A DNA stretch of 44,104 nt from Hyphomicrobiales bacterium (lineage in GTDB: Bacteria > Pseudomonadota > Alphaproteobacteria > Rhizobiales > Rhizobiaceae). A program made the position numbers and the translations under genes. Numbering within the stretch: the first letter of the stretch is position 1; every line of letters begins with the position of its first letter. Of this stretch, positions 33,926 to 41,617 are shown in pieces. The notes below the pieces were generated by a model. The model was not told the origin of the DNA. It did no database searches and saw only the letters and a program-made list of their open reading frames with translations. Where the stretch lies: the NCBI GenBank assembly GCA_024225445.1, contig JAAEMP010000084.1, forward strand, positions 1 to 44,104, given 5' to 3'.

Positions 33926-34567
33926 TCAGGCGGTCATGCCAAGACATTGTTTAACTGCTTTCACGGCGCCAGGGGCATCTTCACCAAAAGCGTCTGCGCC
34001 AATTGCATCGGCGTATTCCTGGGTGATTACCGCGCCGCCGATGACAATGCGCGCTGCATTGCTGCTTGAATGAAGGTGGTTGATCACATTGATCATTTCA
34101 GGCTTGGTGGTAGTCAGTAGCGCGCTCAGACAGACCACTTGATTGCCGCGTTCAACTGCCGCTTCAAATTCTGATATGGGCACATCAACGCCAAGATCTT
34201 CAACTTTGAAACCGGCGCCTTTCAGCATCATCACTACAAGATTCTTACCAATATCATGCATATCGCCTTTGACGCTACCGATGCAAACCCTGCCAACAGG
34301 CTCATGGTCGCTGGCCGCCAATACTGGCTCAATGATATCGATACCCCCTTGCATGGCGCGTGCAGCTACCAGCATTTCAGGTACAAAAATTTCACCGCTC
34401 GAAAACTGCTCGCCAACTTCGGCCATTGCCGGAATCATAGCCTCATTCAACAAATCACCAAGATCCATCCCCAGATCCAGCGCCTTTTGAACCCGTTCAA
34501 CAACTGTTTCTCGATCTCCATCACAGATCGCTTCGAACAGCTCATCCATTTCATTTTCGCTCAACAT
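33926..34567 (-). CDS. corrinoid-binding methyl-carrier protein
   Basis: This cobalamin-binding protein (213 residues) is of the MtaC/MtbC/MttC/MetH-B12 type. The N-terminal helical cap (about 1-85) includes PAMAEVGEQFSSGEIFVPEML. The Rossmann-like domain follows with the base-off/His-on motif D102-x-H104-x-x-G107 (GDMHDIGKN), the conserved Ser in LSALLTTT, and IGGAVI. The ATG at 34567 follows AAGGAT. The frame is open further upstream to 34909, but that part crosses the divergent promoter and is not plausible. It serves as methyl shuttle between the UroD-type and pterin methyltransferases. Operator O3 lies just upstream. Confidence 0.92.
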   Translation of the reverse strand: MLSENEMDELFEAICDGDRETVVERVQKALDLGMDLGDLLNEAMIPAMAEVGEQFSSGEIFVPEMLVAARAMQGGIDIIEPVLAASDHEPVGRVCIGSVKGDMHDIGKNLVVMMLKGAGFKVEDLGVDVPISEFEAAVERGNQVVCLSALLTTTKPEMINVINHLHSSSNAARIVIGGAVITQEYADAIGADAFGEDAPGAVKAVKQCLGMTA

Positions 34568-34587
34568 GAGTAGTTTATCCTTGATAT

Positions 34588-34629
34588 TGAATGCGCATTC
34601 ATATATGCAGTATATTGCTTGCCAGTCAA
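34588..34629 (-). promoter_or_regulatory. promoter and LacI-type operator O3 of the corrinoid gene
   Basis: On the - strand, TTGACT (34624-34629), 18 bases, then TATATG (34600-34605). The perfect palindrome TGAATGCGCATTCA (34588-34601) begins at the -10. It covers the transcription start and is the best match among the six sites. The divergent regulator gene starts about 160 bases to the right, so the regulator may also control itself from here. Confidence 0.7.
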
Positions 34630-34759
34630 GTTCAAATTCATCTCTTCCTGCAAGGATTAAATGCGTCAGGGTCGATGTTGACAAGCTTGAACTTGGTGAC
34701 AATTTCAGTGTAGACATAGGGTGTTTTTGAAAGCCGGAACGCAATATACACGGGGAATA

Positions 34760-35791
34760 ATGCCCAAAAGATCGATTACATCTTACCATGTCGCTACAGC
34801 GGCTGGCGTATCCCAGTCTGCAGTGTCGCGCGCCTTTTCCCCGGGCGGGTCCATCGCTGAAAAAACCCGCAAGCACATATTGAGCATTGCCGGCGAAATG
34901 GGCTATCAACCCAACGCCATTGCCCGCAGCATGTCAACTGCCCGCACTGATGTGCGACAAAAATCCGGCATGGTCGGGGTAATCGTCACCCGGTTGCAGG
35001 ATCCGTTTTTTGCCAACACAATTGCCCATTTCAGCCGTGACCTGCAGGCTAAGGGCTGGCAGATGCTGTTGTTTTCGGTCGACACTCAAAATGAAGTGGA
35101 TGATGCGCTGAATTCGCTGATGCAGTTCAAGATCGACGGGGTGATCGTTCTGTCAGCGATATTGAGTGAACATATGGCGCAGGTCTGCAAGGCGCAGGGA
35201 ATCCCAGTTATGCTTTACAATCGCGACCCGCAGGATGAGGGAATATGCTCGGTCCAGATAGAGAATTTTGAAGGCGGCCAAATCGCGGCCGAGGTTCTTC
35301 TGGAAGCCGGCCATGAGCAGATCGCTTTTGTTGGTGGCGGCCCTTCAGATCCAACGACCATCGAACGCGAACGCGGCTTTGTCGAGCGCCTTGGCGAGAG
35401 CGGACTAAAGCCTTTTCGGCGTGAAACCGGTGACTATACTTTTGACAGTGGTCGCGAGGCGGCATTGCGCCTGTTTTCGCGCCGTGAACGCCCTGATAGC
35501 GTGTTTTGTGCGAGCGATGTGATGGCACTTGGTATTCTGCATTCCGCTCGTCATGATTTCTCCCTGGAAATACCAGAAGATTTCTCCTTGATCGGTTTTG
35601 ACGACATTTCCTCTGCCGCGTGGCCGGATCACCTGTTAACGACAATCCGCCAGCCGATCCGGCGAATGATTGGTGAGGCGGTTGATATCCTGACTGAACG
35701 CATGGACGATCCGGAACTTCCCCCCAAATCCACCAGATTTCCAGGTGCCCTGATCTTGCGAAACACTGTGCGGGGAATGGGTCCCAAATAG
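34760..35791 (+). CDS. LacI-family transcriptional regulator
   Basis: This repressor has 343 residues. The ATG at 34760 follows GGGGA, while a GTG at 34721 would add 13 codons. The N-terminal helix-turn-helix (SYHVATAAGVSQSAVSRAF) has the family's V-S-x-x-x-V-S-R-like recognition helix. It is followed by the hinge helix region NAIARSMSTAR. The periplasmic-binding-protein-like sensor domain begins at VGVIVTRLQDPFF and contains FCASDVMALGIL and LIGFDDISSAAWPDHLLTTI. It is divergent from the corrinoid gene and sits in the middle of the proposed regulon. LacI proteins prefer palindromes with central CG, as found in all six sites. The effector is probably a sugar-like or glycoside-like pathway compound. 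Confidence 0.9.
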   Translation: MPKRSITSYHVATAAGVSQSAVSRAFSPGGSIAEKTRKHILSIAGEMGYQPNAIARSMSTARTDVRQKSGMVGVIVTRLQDPFFANTIAHFSRDLQAKGWQMLLFSVDTQNEVDDALNSLMQFKIDGVIVLSAILSEHMAQVCKAQGIPVMLYNRDPQDEGICSVQIENFEGGQIAAEVLLEAGHEQIAFVGGGPSDPTTIERERGFVERLGESGLKPFRRETGDYTFDSGREAALRLFSRRERPDSVFCASDVMALGILHSARHDFSLEIPEDFSLIGFDDISSAAWPDHLLTTIRQPIRRMIGEAVDILTERMDDPELPPKSTRFPGALILRNTVRGMGPK

Positions 35792-36082
35792 CTAGAGTAT
35801 CAGGCTTAGATTGAAACATTTGATGGAGCCAAAGCAGTTCACTCTGCCAGGCGCGAAACCCGATAATATATCTGGGCGATACTGGTATCGGGCAAGTTTT
35901 GCAACAATGCAGATGGGCTGATTAGGGCCGCCCCAAGAATATGGCAAAGGCTTGATTCTCACGCCCGCTGAACTGCGTTATGCTTTATTTATGGTCATAT
36001 AGACCACTGCACAAAGCATGCCTTGCCAGCAGACGTGAAAATCAAGTCAAATGATTCAATCTAAGCCTGATAGGCTCTAGAG
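35792..36082. mobile_element. MITE-like inverted-repeat element
   Basis: The segment is bounded by an inverted repeat of 26 bases matching at 25. The left arm TATCAGGCTTAGATTGAA (plus eight more bases) is at 35798-35823, and its reverse complement is at 36047-36072. CTAGAG occurs just outside on both sides (35792-35797 and 36077-36082) as a possible target duplication, though the right arm has four extra bases before it. The inside has no gene, but holds a smaller inverted repeat (CCCGATA 35859-35865 with TATCGGG 35886-35892). It begins directly at the lacI stop codon. The size and structure suggest a non-autonomous transposable element or a long intergenic palindromic repeat. Confidence 0.65.
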
Positions 36083-36131
36083 TTGGCAATTCTGAAATGT
36101 TGCATTCTCTCACAAGTCAGACAATTTATCT

Positions 36132-36145
36132 TGAATGCGCATGCA
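36132..36145. promoter_or_regulatory. orphan LacI-type operator O4
   Basis: TGAATGCGCATGCA is identical in 14 bases to O1. It is followed by TAATTTGAAAT, as O1 is after a slightly longer spacer. It sits between the MITE-like element and the 3' end of the - strand SnoaL gene, where no gene start is near. It may be a relic of a rearranged promoter. Confidence 0.5.
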
Positions 36146-36159
36146 GATAATTTGAAATA

Positions 36160-37167
36160 TTAGCGAACCGCGCCAGGTATCGCCTGTTTTAATATGTCCA
36201 CACCGAGCTGGATCCAAAAATGCAGAAAATCAATGAAAATCCAGTTTTCAGCTAACTTGTCCCCATCGCGCCGGTAGATATCAATGACGCGCATGTCTAC
36301 CGGCATCGATTGGGTTTCTATACCCATATAAGGGCCAGTAGGCGTCAGAGTGAGGTTTGGCCAGCCGAAGAAGCCGCCGTATTTTCCTTCTGCAATCTTG
36401 CACAAATGCCCGTTGAATTGCCGATCTTTGAATGTCGCCCGAAACGGACCGGAATGTTGCCTGGCATAGCGTTCAATTGTGCAGGTAGCACCGATCCCGG
36501 CAGGTCCCCACCAGATCATGTCATCATTCCAGCTGCGCGCCAACTCAACTTCGAGTGGTTCCGTGCGCCCGCCTGTCCAGGTTTTGATATCGTTGATCAT
36601 ATTGTTGATCGCCGTCAATGTGTCCTCCCCCTCGCTAGGGTTTTGCACATCGAACAGAAGGCCGTCATGGGTAGCCGGCCCAGGCTGGACAAGATGGGAG
36701 GCTGTTTGTTGCGGAAATGGACACAGACCTGCCTGGATCATTAGATGGGGAATATCGAAAAACATCGCCGTTTCAGTGATCTTGCCATCTTCAACCCTGT
36801 TGAATTCACAATACCGCAGAAACGCCATTTTCCCGGTAGCGGGTATGCCGAGCCAGGGTTCATCAAACAAACCAACCAGGTGGCCCATCGATGTCACCCA
36901 AACAGATTTGAAATCATCAATCTGATTACCTCCGGCCATGAAAACATCGATGCGGCGCTGAAAGCTGGTTAGCGACTGTCGAAGCGGTTTCCAGAATTGC
37001 TCTGATACCGCCTTGGGGCCAACCTGTTGATTAAACGGATGAAATCCTCGCCAGAGATACTCGGAGCTGACAAATTGGTCAAGAATGTTCCCTATTGAAT
37101 CCGGATCTGAGCTATCCAATGCCGTGTAATAGTCTCTAATCAGTTGTTTTTCCGTCTGAAATTCCAT
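36160..37167 (-). CDS. tandem SnoaL/NTF2-like protein
   Basis: The 335-residue protein is made of two SnoaL-like (NTF2 fold, ester-cyclase-like) domains, roughly residues 1-150 and 175-330. Domain 1 shows LFDEPWLGIPATGK and YCEFNRVEDGKITE; domain 2 shows WNDDMIWWGPAGIG and KLAENWIFIDFLHFWIQLGVDIL. It is a paralogue of the 41618 product, with the same two-domain layout and a similar ending. The ATG at 37167 follows AGGAAA; the ATG at 37188 lies inside operator O5 and is less likely. It is divergent from the ABC transporter genes. The fold is used by cyclases, isomerases, dehydratases and lyases; the reaction here is unknown. Confidence 0.75.
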   Translation of the reverse strand: MEFQTEKQLIRDYYTALDSSDPDSIGNILDQFVSSEYLWRGFHPFNQQVGPKAVSEQFWKPLRQSLTSFQRRIDVFMAGGNQIDDFKSVWVTSMGHLVGLFDEPWLGIPATGKMAFLRYCEFNRVEDGKITETAMFFDIPHLMIQAGLCPFPQQTASHLVQPGPATHDGLLFDVQNPSEGEDTLTAINNMINDIKTWTGGRTEPLEVELARSWNDDMIWWGPAGIGATCTIERYARQHSGPFRATFKDRQFNGHLCKIAEGKYGGFFGWPNLTLTPTGPYMGIETQSMPVDMRVIDIYRRDGDKLAENWIFIDFLHFWIQLGVDILKQAIPGAVR

Positions 37168-37182
37168 CCATGATTTCCTGCA

Positions 37183-37252
37183 TTGCATTCGAATGCAAAA
37201 AAACTTGACACATCCAGATCTGCAAGTCTAGTATAAACTGCATTCGTATGCA
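37183..37252. promoter_or_regulatory. ABC-transporter promoter with LacI-type operators O5 and O6
   Basis: O5 is the perfect palindrome TTGCATTCGAATGCAA (37183-37198). O6 is TGCATTCGTATGCA (37239-37252). Between them lie TTGACA (37205-37210), 18 bases, then TAGTAT (37229-37234). One operator is thus just upstream of the -35 and the other at the transcription start. Centres are 55 bases apart, about five helical turns, which suits looping or tetramer binding. The half-site TGCATTC differs from TGAATGC at two positions, so a second LacI-type protein cannot be excluded. Confidence 0.65.
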
Positions 37253-37275
37253 AAATGCTTTTCGGGAGGGCATCC

Positions 37276-38328
37276 ATGGCAGAAATCCAGTTGCGAAACC
37301 TCAGCAAGCGCTGGGGTTCTTTTGTCGGGGTTGAAAATTTCGACCTGACTATCGCGGACAAGGAGTTCCTCGTGCTGCTTGGTCCATCGGGTTGTGGCAA
37401 GACCACAACAATGCGGATGGTTGCCGGACTGGAAGATGCAACCGAAGGCGAAATCCTGATCGACGGAAATGTAGTAAACGATCTCGAGCCGAAGGATCGT
37501 GACGTGGCAATGGTGTTCCAGAGCTACGCACTTTATCCCAACATGAACGTTTACGACAATATCCGTTTCCCACTGAAGGTCCGTGGTGTTGATCCCGCCA
37601 CTCATAACGAAAAAGTCATGCGTGCCTCCGCAATGGTGGAACTTGATGAATTCCTGCATCGTAAGCCTTCCGAGTTGTCTGGAGGCCAACGTCAGCGTGT
37701 GGCGCTGGCACGCGCCATTGTGCGTGAACCCAATGTATTTCTGATGGACGAACCGCTGTCGAACCTGGATGCCAAATTACGTGTTTCGACGCGCGCGCAG
37801 ATCAAAAACCTTTCCCACGAACTGGCGGTTACCACGATTTACGTAACCCACGACCAGATCGAGGCAATGACCCTGGCCGATCGCGTTGTGATTATGAAGG
37901 CAGGCATTGTTCAGCAAGTTGGAACCCCGGTCGAAATCTATGATACTCCGGCCAACGCATTCGTGGCGAGCTTCATCGGCAACCCGGCAATGAACCTGAT
38001 AGACGGCGAGGTGAAGGGCGGAACTTTCCACGCCGAACATGTAGAGATCCCCGGGCTCGATGCCGTGGACGGCAAGGTTACGCTGGGCTTTCGGGCGGAA
38101 GACGCAGAAAAAACCGCCACAGGAAAAGGCCAGATTAACGCACCGATCTACACGATGGAACTCCTGGGTGACGCAACCATGGTCTCAGTCAGGGTCGGCG
38201 GTGCGCTGGTCTCGGTCAAGGCCGATAAAGCGTTCCGCGCGGAGATAGACGATACCGTCTCGATCTCGGTTCCGGCCAACATCTGCCATCTGTTCGATGC
38301 TGAAACAGGAGAGCGCATCGCGAGCTGA
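37276..38328 (+). CDS. ugpC: sugar-type ABC transporter ATPase (MalK/UgpC family)
   Basis: The 350-residue ATPase has Walker A GPSGCGKT at residues 36-43, MVFQSYALYPNMNVYDNI, the signature ELSGGQRQRVALARA, Walker B FLMDEPLSNLDA, and a C-terminal TOBE/OB region with GFRAEDAE and VSVPANICHLFDAETGE as in carbohydrate (CUT1) importers. The ATG at 37276 follows GGGAGG; an upstream ATG at 37255 lies next to operator O6 and lacks a ribosome binding site. It is the first gene of the transporter operon, followed by the receptor and two permeases. Confidence 0.9.
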   Translation: MAEIQLRNLSKRWGSFVGVENFDLTIADKEFLVLLGPSGCGKTTTMRMVAGLEDATEGEILIDGNVVNDLEPKDRDVAMVFQSYALYPNMNVYDNIRFPLKVRGVDPATHNEKVMRASAMVELDEFLHRKPSELSGGQRQRVALARAIVREPNVFLMDEPLSNLDAKLRVSTRAQIKNLSHELAVTTIYVTHDQIEAMTLADRVVIMKAGIVQQVGTPVEIYDTPANAFVASFIGNPAMNLIDGEVKGGTFHAEHVEIPGLDAVDGKVTLGFRAEDAEKTATGKGQINAPIYTMELLGDATMVSVRVGGALVSVKADKAFRAEIDDTVSISVPANICHLFDAETGERIAS

Positions 38329-38406
38329 TGATCCAAATTTGCCCGTAGATTACGGGGTAACCGGGTGCAGGTCTAAAAGTGCATCCAAAACAGGGAGAAA
38401 AATATT

Positions 38407-39633
38407 ATGTTTTTGAAAAAATTGGCCTTGGCCAGTATTATGACTTTAACGGCGTCTTCGGCTTTTGCAGCATGCGAAATTTCGGGCCGCGTCAGTATTG
38501 TCGGCAATGAATTTCCGGCCATCCATGCTGTAGCCAACGGTGCAAAAGAATGCTCCGGTGGCGAAGTAAAAGCAAACCTGACTGCAGATCACCAGAAAAT
38601 CAACGTTGCGGGTATGAGCGGTAATCCTGCCGAATATACCACCGCAATTATTGCCAACAGTTCGATTGCGGCACTGATGAACGAAAACGTTATCCGTCCG
38701 ATTGACGATCTGGTTGCAAAGTATGGCCAAAATCTGAAGAAAAACCAGTTGATTACCGTCAGTGGCAAGGTGATGGCAGTGGCCTTCATGGCGAACGCTC
38801 AGCATCTGGTTTATCGTAAGGACATCCTGGAAAAAGCCGGCCTGCAGCCGCCGAAAACCTACGAAGAAATGCTTGCCGGAGCGAAGGTGATCCGCGATAA
38901 GGGTCTTTTGCAAAACCCGTTAGGTGGTGCCTACAAGGCGGGGTGGAACCTTGGCCAGGAATTCAATAATATGTATATCGGTCATGGCGGTGAATTTTTT
39001 AAACCGGGCACTGCCGAACCATCGATCAACAACGAAGCTGGTGTTGCTGCGCTTAAAATGATGAAAGCACTCAGCGAATACATGAATCCTGATTTCCTGA
39101 CCCATGATTCCAATGCGACCTCGTCCGAATGGAAGGCCGGCAATGTTGCCATGATGAATATGTGGGGCTCGCGCATGGAACCGCTGAAAGATCCGGCGCA
39201 GTCGGAAAAAGTTGTAGTTGAGAATACTACACTTGCCTCACCAATGACCGTAGGTGGTGGCTCGACACCCGCAACGACGCTTTGGTGGGATGGCTGGACC
39301 GTTGCCAAGAATATCAGTGACGAAGACGCTGCGGCCACTTTCCAGGCGATGGCAAATGGCATTGACCCCAGTCAATTGGATAGTGAAATGTCAACCTTGG
39401 CTGTTTGGCTTATCGATGGGTATAAACCCACTCCAGCCGCCGTTGGTGTATTTGCTGCCGCAAAAATGAACGCAACGCCTTATCCGATGTTGCCTTTCAT
39501 TGGTCTGTTGCACACTGCATTGGGCGCGGAGATTGTTGACTTCATGCTGGGCAAGGAAAGTGCAGAACAGGCACTGGCCGACGTTGAAGCTGCCTACACT
39601 GCAGCAGCCAAGGAAAAAGGCTTCCTGAAGTAA
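38407..39633 (+). CDS. sugar-type ABC transporter substrate-binding protein
   Basis: This periplasmic receptor of the family 1 (UgpB/MalE-like) extracellular solute-binding proteins has 408 residues including a signal peptide of about 21 residues that ends AFA before ACEISG. It contains NAQHLVYRKDILEKAGLQPPKTYEEML, typical for the hinge of carbohydrate receptors, GNVAMMNMWGSRM and a C-terminal SAEQALADVEAAYTAAAKEKGFL. GGGAGAAA precedes the start. A terminator-like stem follows. The ligand is unknown; clustering suggests the methylated compound processed by the corrinoid system. Confidence 0.88.
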   Translation: MFLKKLALASIMTLTASSAFAACEISGRVSIVGNEFPAIHAVANGAKECSGGEVKANLTADHQKINVAGMSGNPAEYTTAIIANSSIAALMNENVIRPIDDLVAKYGQNLKKNQLITVSGKVMAVAFMANAQHLVYRKDILEKAGLQPPKTYEEMLAGAKVIRDKGLLQNPLGGAYKAGWNLGQEFNNMYIGHGGEFFKPGTAEPSINNEAGVAALKMMKALSEYMNPDFLTHDSNATSSEWKAGNVAMMNMWGSRMEPLKDPAQSEKVVVENTTLASPMTVGGGSTPATTLWWDGWTVAKNISDEDAAATFQAMANGIDPSQLDSEMSTLAVWLIDGYKPTPAAVGVFAAAKMNATPYPMLPFIGLLHTALGAEIVDFMLGKESAEQALADVEAAYTAAAKEKGFLK

Positions 39634-39646
39634 GGTATCCTCCCGG

Positions 39647-39674
39647 CCGGGAGGAGGCGACTCCTCCCGGTTTT
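39647..39674 (+). terminator. attenuating terminator after the receptor gene
   Basis: A perfect 10-bp stem (CCGGGAGGAG 39647-39656 with CTCCTCCCGG 39661-39670) has a GCGA tetraloop and is followed by TTTT. It lies 13 bases past the receptor stop and before the permease genes. It is probably leaky and sets receptor excess, as in the TRAP operon. Confidence 0.8.
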
Positions 39675-39707
39675 CAAAGTTCAAGCCCAAAACTAGCGGA
39701 TTTAGTC

Positions 39708-40733
39708 ATGAAACATCGCACTTTCTTCTGGTTTTTTCTGCCTACAGCGACCGCGATGCTTTTGTTTATCGCATATCCGATTATTTCGATAATCACCCAG
39801 TCGTTTTACACGCCACACGAGGCAGTTTTGATTGTCTCGGAGGTCTGCGACCCATTTGGATGCAAGGAAGAAACCACAGTTGATCAAGAGGCAACGAATG
39901 CTTTGCGCGTGTCCAAGCCGGCCGGCAATTTCGTCGGGTGGAATATCTATCTGGACCGAGGGCATTTGGCTACAACTGAAGTTGCAGAAGCCTGGCGCAG
40001 CCGCGAGGGGTTAGGCGATTTTTTCAACGCGCTTGGCAACCTGCCATTCTACCGCGCTATGGCATTTACGCTGACATACACCTTCGTCGTTACGCCGATG
40101 CTGATTATTGTCGGTTTCATGATAGCGCTTGGCGTGAACTCGTTGCACCGTCAGCTAAAGGGATTGGTGATTTTTTTCTCGCTTTTGCCGATGATCATTA
40201 CACCGCTGATCGGTTCCCTTATCCTGTTCTGGATGCTCGATAGTCGGGGGATCCTGGGTTCGGCATTGCAATGGATGGCAAATGATCCGAGCCTGTCTAT
40301 GAAGGCATCGACCGGCCTGACTTGGGTCATGTTGATGGTCTATGGCGTTTGGCACGCTGCCCCTTTTGCCTTTGTTGTCTTTTACGCAGGCCTTCAGACG
40401 CTTCCTCAGGATACGCTTGAGGCCGCCAGGATTGATGGTGCGAACCGCTGGCAACAGGTAAAACATGTCATAATTCCCCACCTGATGCCGCTGGTAACTT
40501 TTGTTGCCCTCATTCAGTTGATGGATAACTTTCGTGTCTTTGAGCCGATTGTAAGCTTTAATGCCGAGGCCCATGCTACGTCACTTAGCTGGATCATCTA
40601 TAACGACCTTCAGGGCGAGACTCGACAATTGTCGGCCGCATCGACTACATCAGTATTGACGATAATCGGTGTTGCCATCCTGCTTTCGCCGGTGCTGGTG
40701 CGCACCTGGCGAGATTTTAAGGGGAAAACATAA
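39708..40733 (+). CDS. sugar-type ABC transporter permease 1
   Basis: This inner-membrane permease (341 residues) is of the MalF/UgpA type with about six core membrane segments. The EAA loop is clear near residues 243-265 (EAARIDGANRWQQVKHVIIPHLMP). An unusually long region between the first and second membrane segments (about residues 32-105) contains two cysteines close together (EVCDPFGCKEE) and is predicted periplasmic. It overlaps the next permease by one base. Confidence 0.88.
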   Translation: MKHRTFFWFFLPTATAMLLFIAYPIISIITQSFYTPHEAVLIVSEVCDPFGCKEETTVDQEATNALRVSKPAGNFVGWNIYLDRGHLATTEVAEAWRSREGLGDFFNALGNLPFYRAMAFTLTYTFVVTPMLIIVGFMIALGVNSLHRQLKGLVIFFSLLPMIITPLIGSLILFWMLDSRGILGSALQWMANDPSLSMKASTGLTWVMLMVYGVWHAAPFAFVVFYAGLQTLPQDTLEAARIDGANRWQQVKHVIIPHLMPLVTFVALIQLMDNFRVFEPIVSFNAEAHATSLSWIIYNDLQGETRQLSAASTTSVLTIIGVAILLSPVLVRTWRDFKGKT

Positions 40734-41614
40734 TGGCCTCACCCGCTAATAGAATGCCCCGAGGGCTTCGCATTGCATCTACGCTCTTTATCGTAACCTG
40801 GCTAATAATGGCAGCATTTCCCTTTTTCTGGACACTCTGGGGGTCGTTCAAGGTTGAGATTGATTTCTTTTCGATTGCCGACTGGACTACCGCACTAACC
40901 GGCGACAAGACAAAAGAAACCTATGGATCGCCAATCACCGGCGCTGGTTACTACGGCGCATGGGTCCAGGAGGAATTCGGGCGGGCAGTGATTAACACCT
41001 TCATTGTTTGCTTCTTTGTCGTTTGTACATCGCTGACCATCGGCACGCTGGGTGGTTACGCTTTGTCCCGCTCAGGATTTCGCTATACGTTTTGGCTGTT
41101 GATGATCGCATTGATTTTTCGTGCAGTGCCGCCAATCACGCTTGTATCAGGCTATTTGCTACCGTTTTTTGAATGGAATGTATGGGGAATTCTGCCGACG
41201 ACGATCATCGTTCTGGTAGCGATCAACCAGCCATTCACGCTGTGGATGCTTCATTCCTTTTTTCAAAGCATTCCTAAAGAGCTGGATGAAAGCGCCAAGG
41301 TCGACGGGTGCACACAATTCCAGGCGTTTCGCCGTGTGATAATCCCGGTGATGTGGCCTGGTGTCGTTACCACCGGATTGTTCAGCTTCCTTCTGGCCTA
41401 CAACGATTTTGCTGTGACCGCGTTATTGCTGTCCAAGGAAAACCAGACGATGGTACCCAAGATCGCCAGTTTTCTTGGCACGACTCAAACCGAAGGCAAC
41501 GTGATGTTTGCCGTTGCTGCCGTGGTTTCTGCAACTGTGCCGCTATTCATCCTGGTGATGTTCTTCCAGCGTCAGATTGTTGGTGGATTAACCGCAGGCG
41601 CTGTGAAAGGGTAA
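40733..41614 (+). CDS. sugar-type ABC transporter permease 2
   Basis: The second permease (293 residues) is of the MalG/UgpE type. An N-terminal membrane segment (FIVTWLIMAAFPFFWTLWGSF) is followed by the core domain with the EAA-like loop DESAKVDGCTQFQAFRRVIIP, and a C-terminal FFQRQIVGGLTAGAVKG ending that is typical of MalG-type subunits. The start overlaps the previous stop by one base. It is followed four bases later by the SnoaL gene, so transporter and pathway genes are probably co-transcribed. Confidence 0.9.
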   Translation: MASPANRMPRGLRIASTLFIVTWLIMAAFPFFWTLWGSFKVEIDFFSIADWTTALTGDKTKETYGSPITGAGYYGAWVQEEFGRAVINTFIVCFFVVCTSLTIGTLGGYALSRSGFRYTFWLLMIALIFRAVPPITLVSGYLLPFFEWNVWGILPTTIIVLVAINQPFTLWMLHSFFQSIPKELDESAKVDGCTQFQAFRRVIIPVMWPGVVTTGLFSFLLAYNDFAVTALLLSKENQTMVPKIASFLGTTQTEGNVMFAVAAVVSATVPLFILVMFFQRQIVGGLTAGAVKG

Positions 41615-41617
41615 TCC

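Noticed and set aside
34568-34909. Upstream extension of the corrinoid protein frame
   Set aside because: It would run through the divergent promoter, the perfect LacI operator and the lacI start; the family N-terminus begins at 34567.
28128-37252. Six short palindromes as a CRISPR-like or REP repeat array
   Set aside because: Spacing is irregular and five of the six sit in promoters, which fits operators far better.
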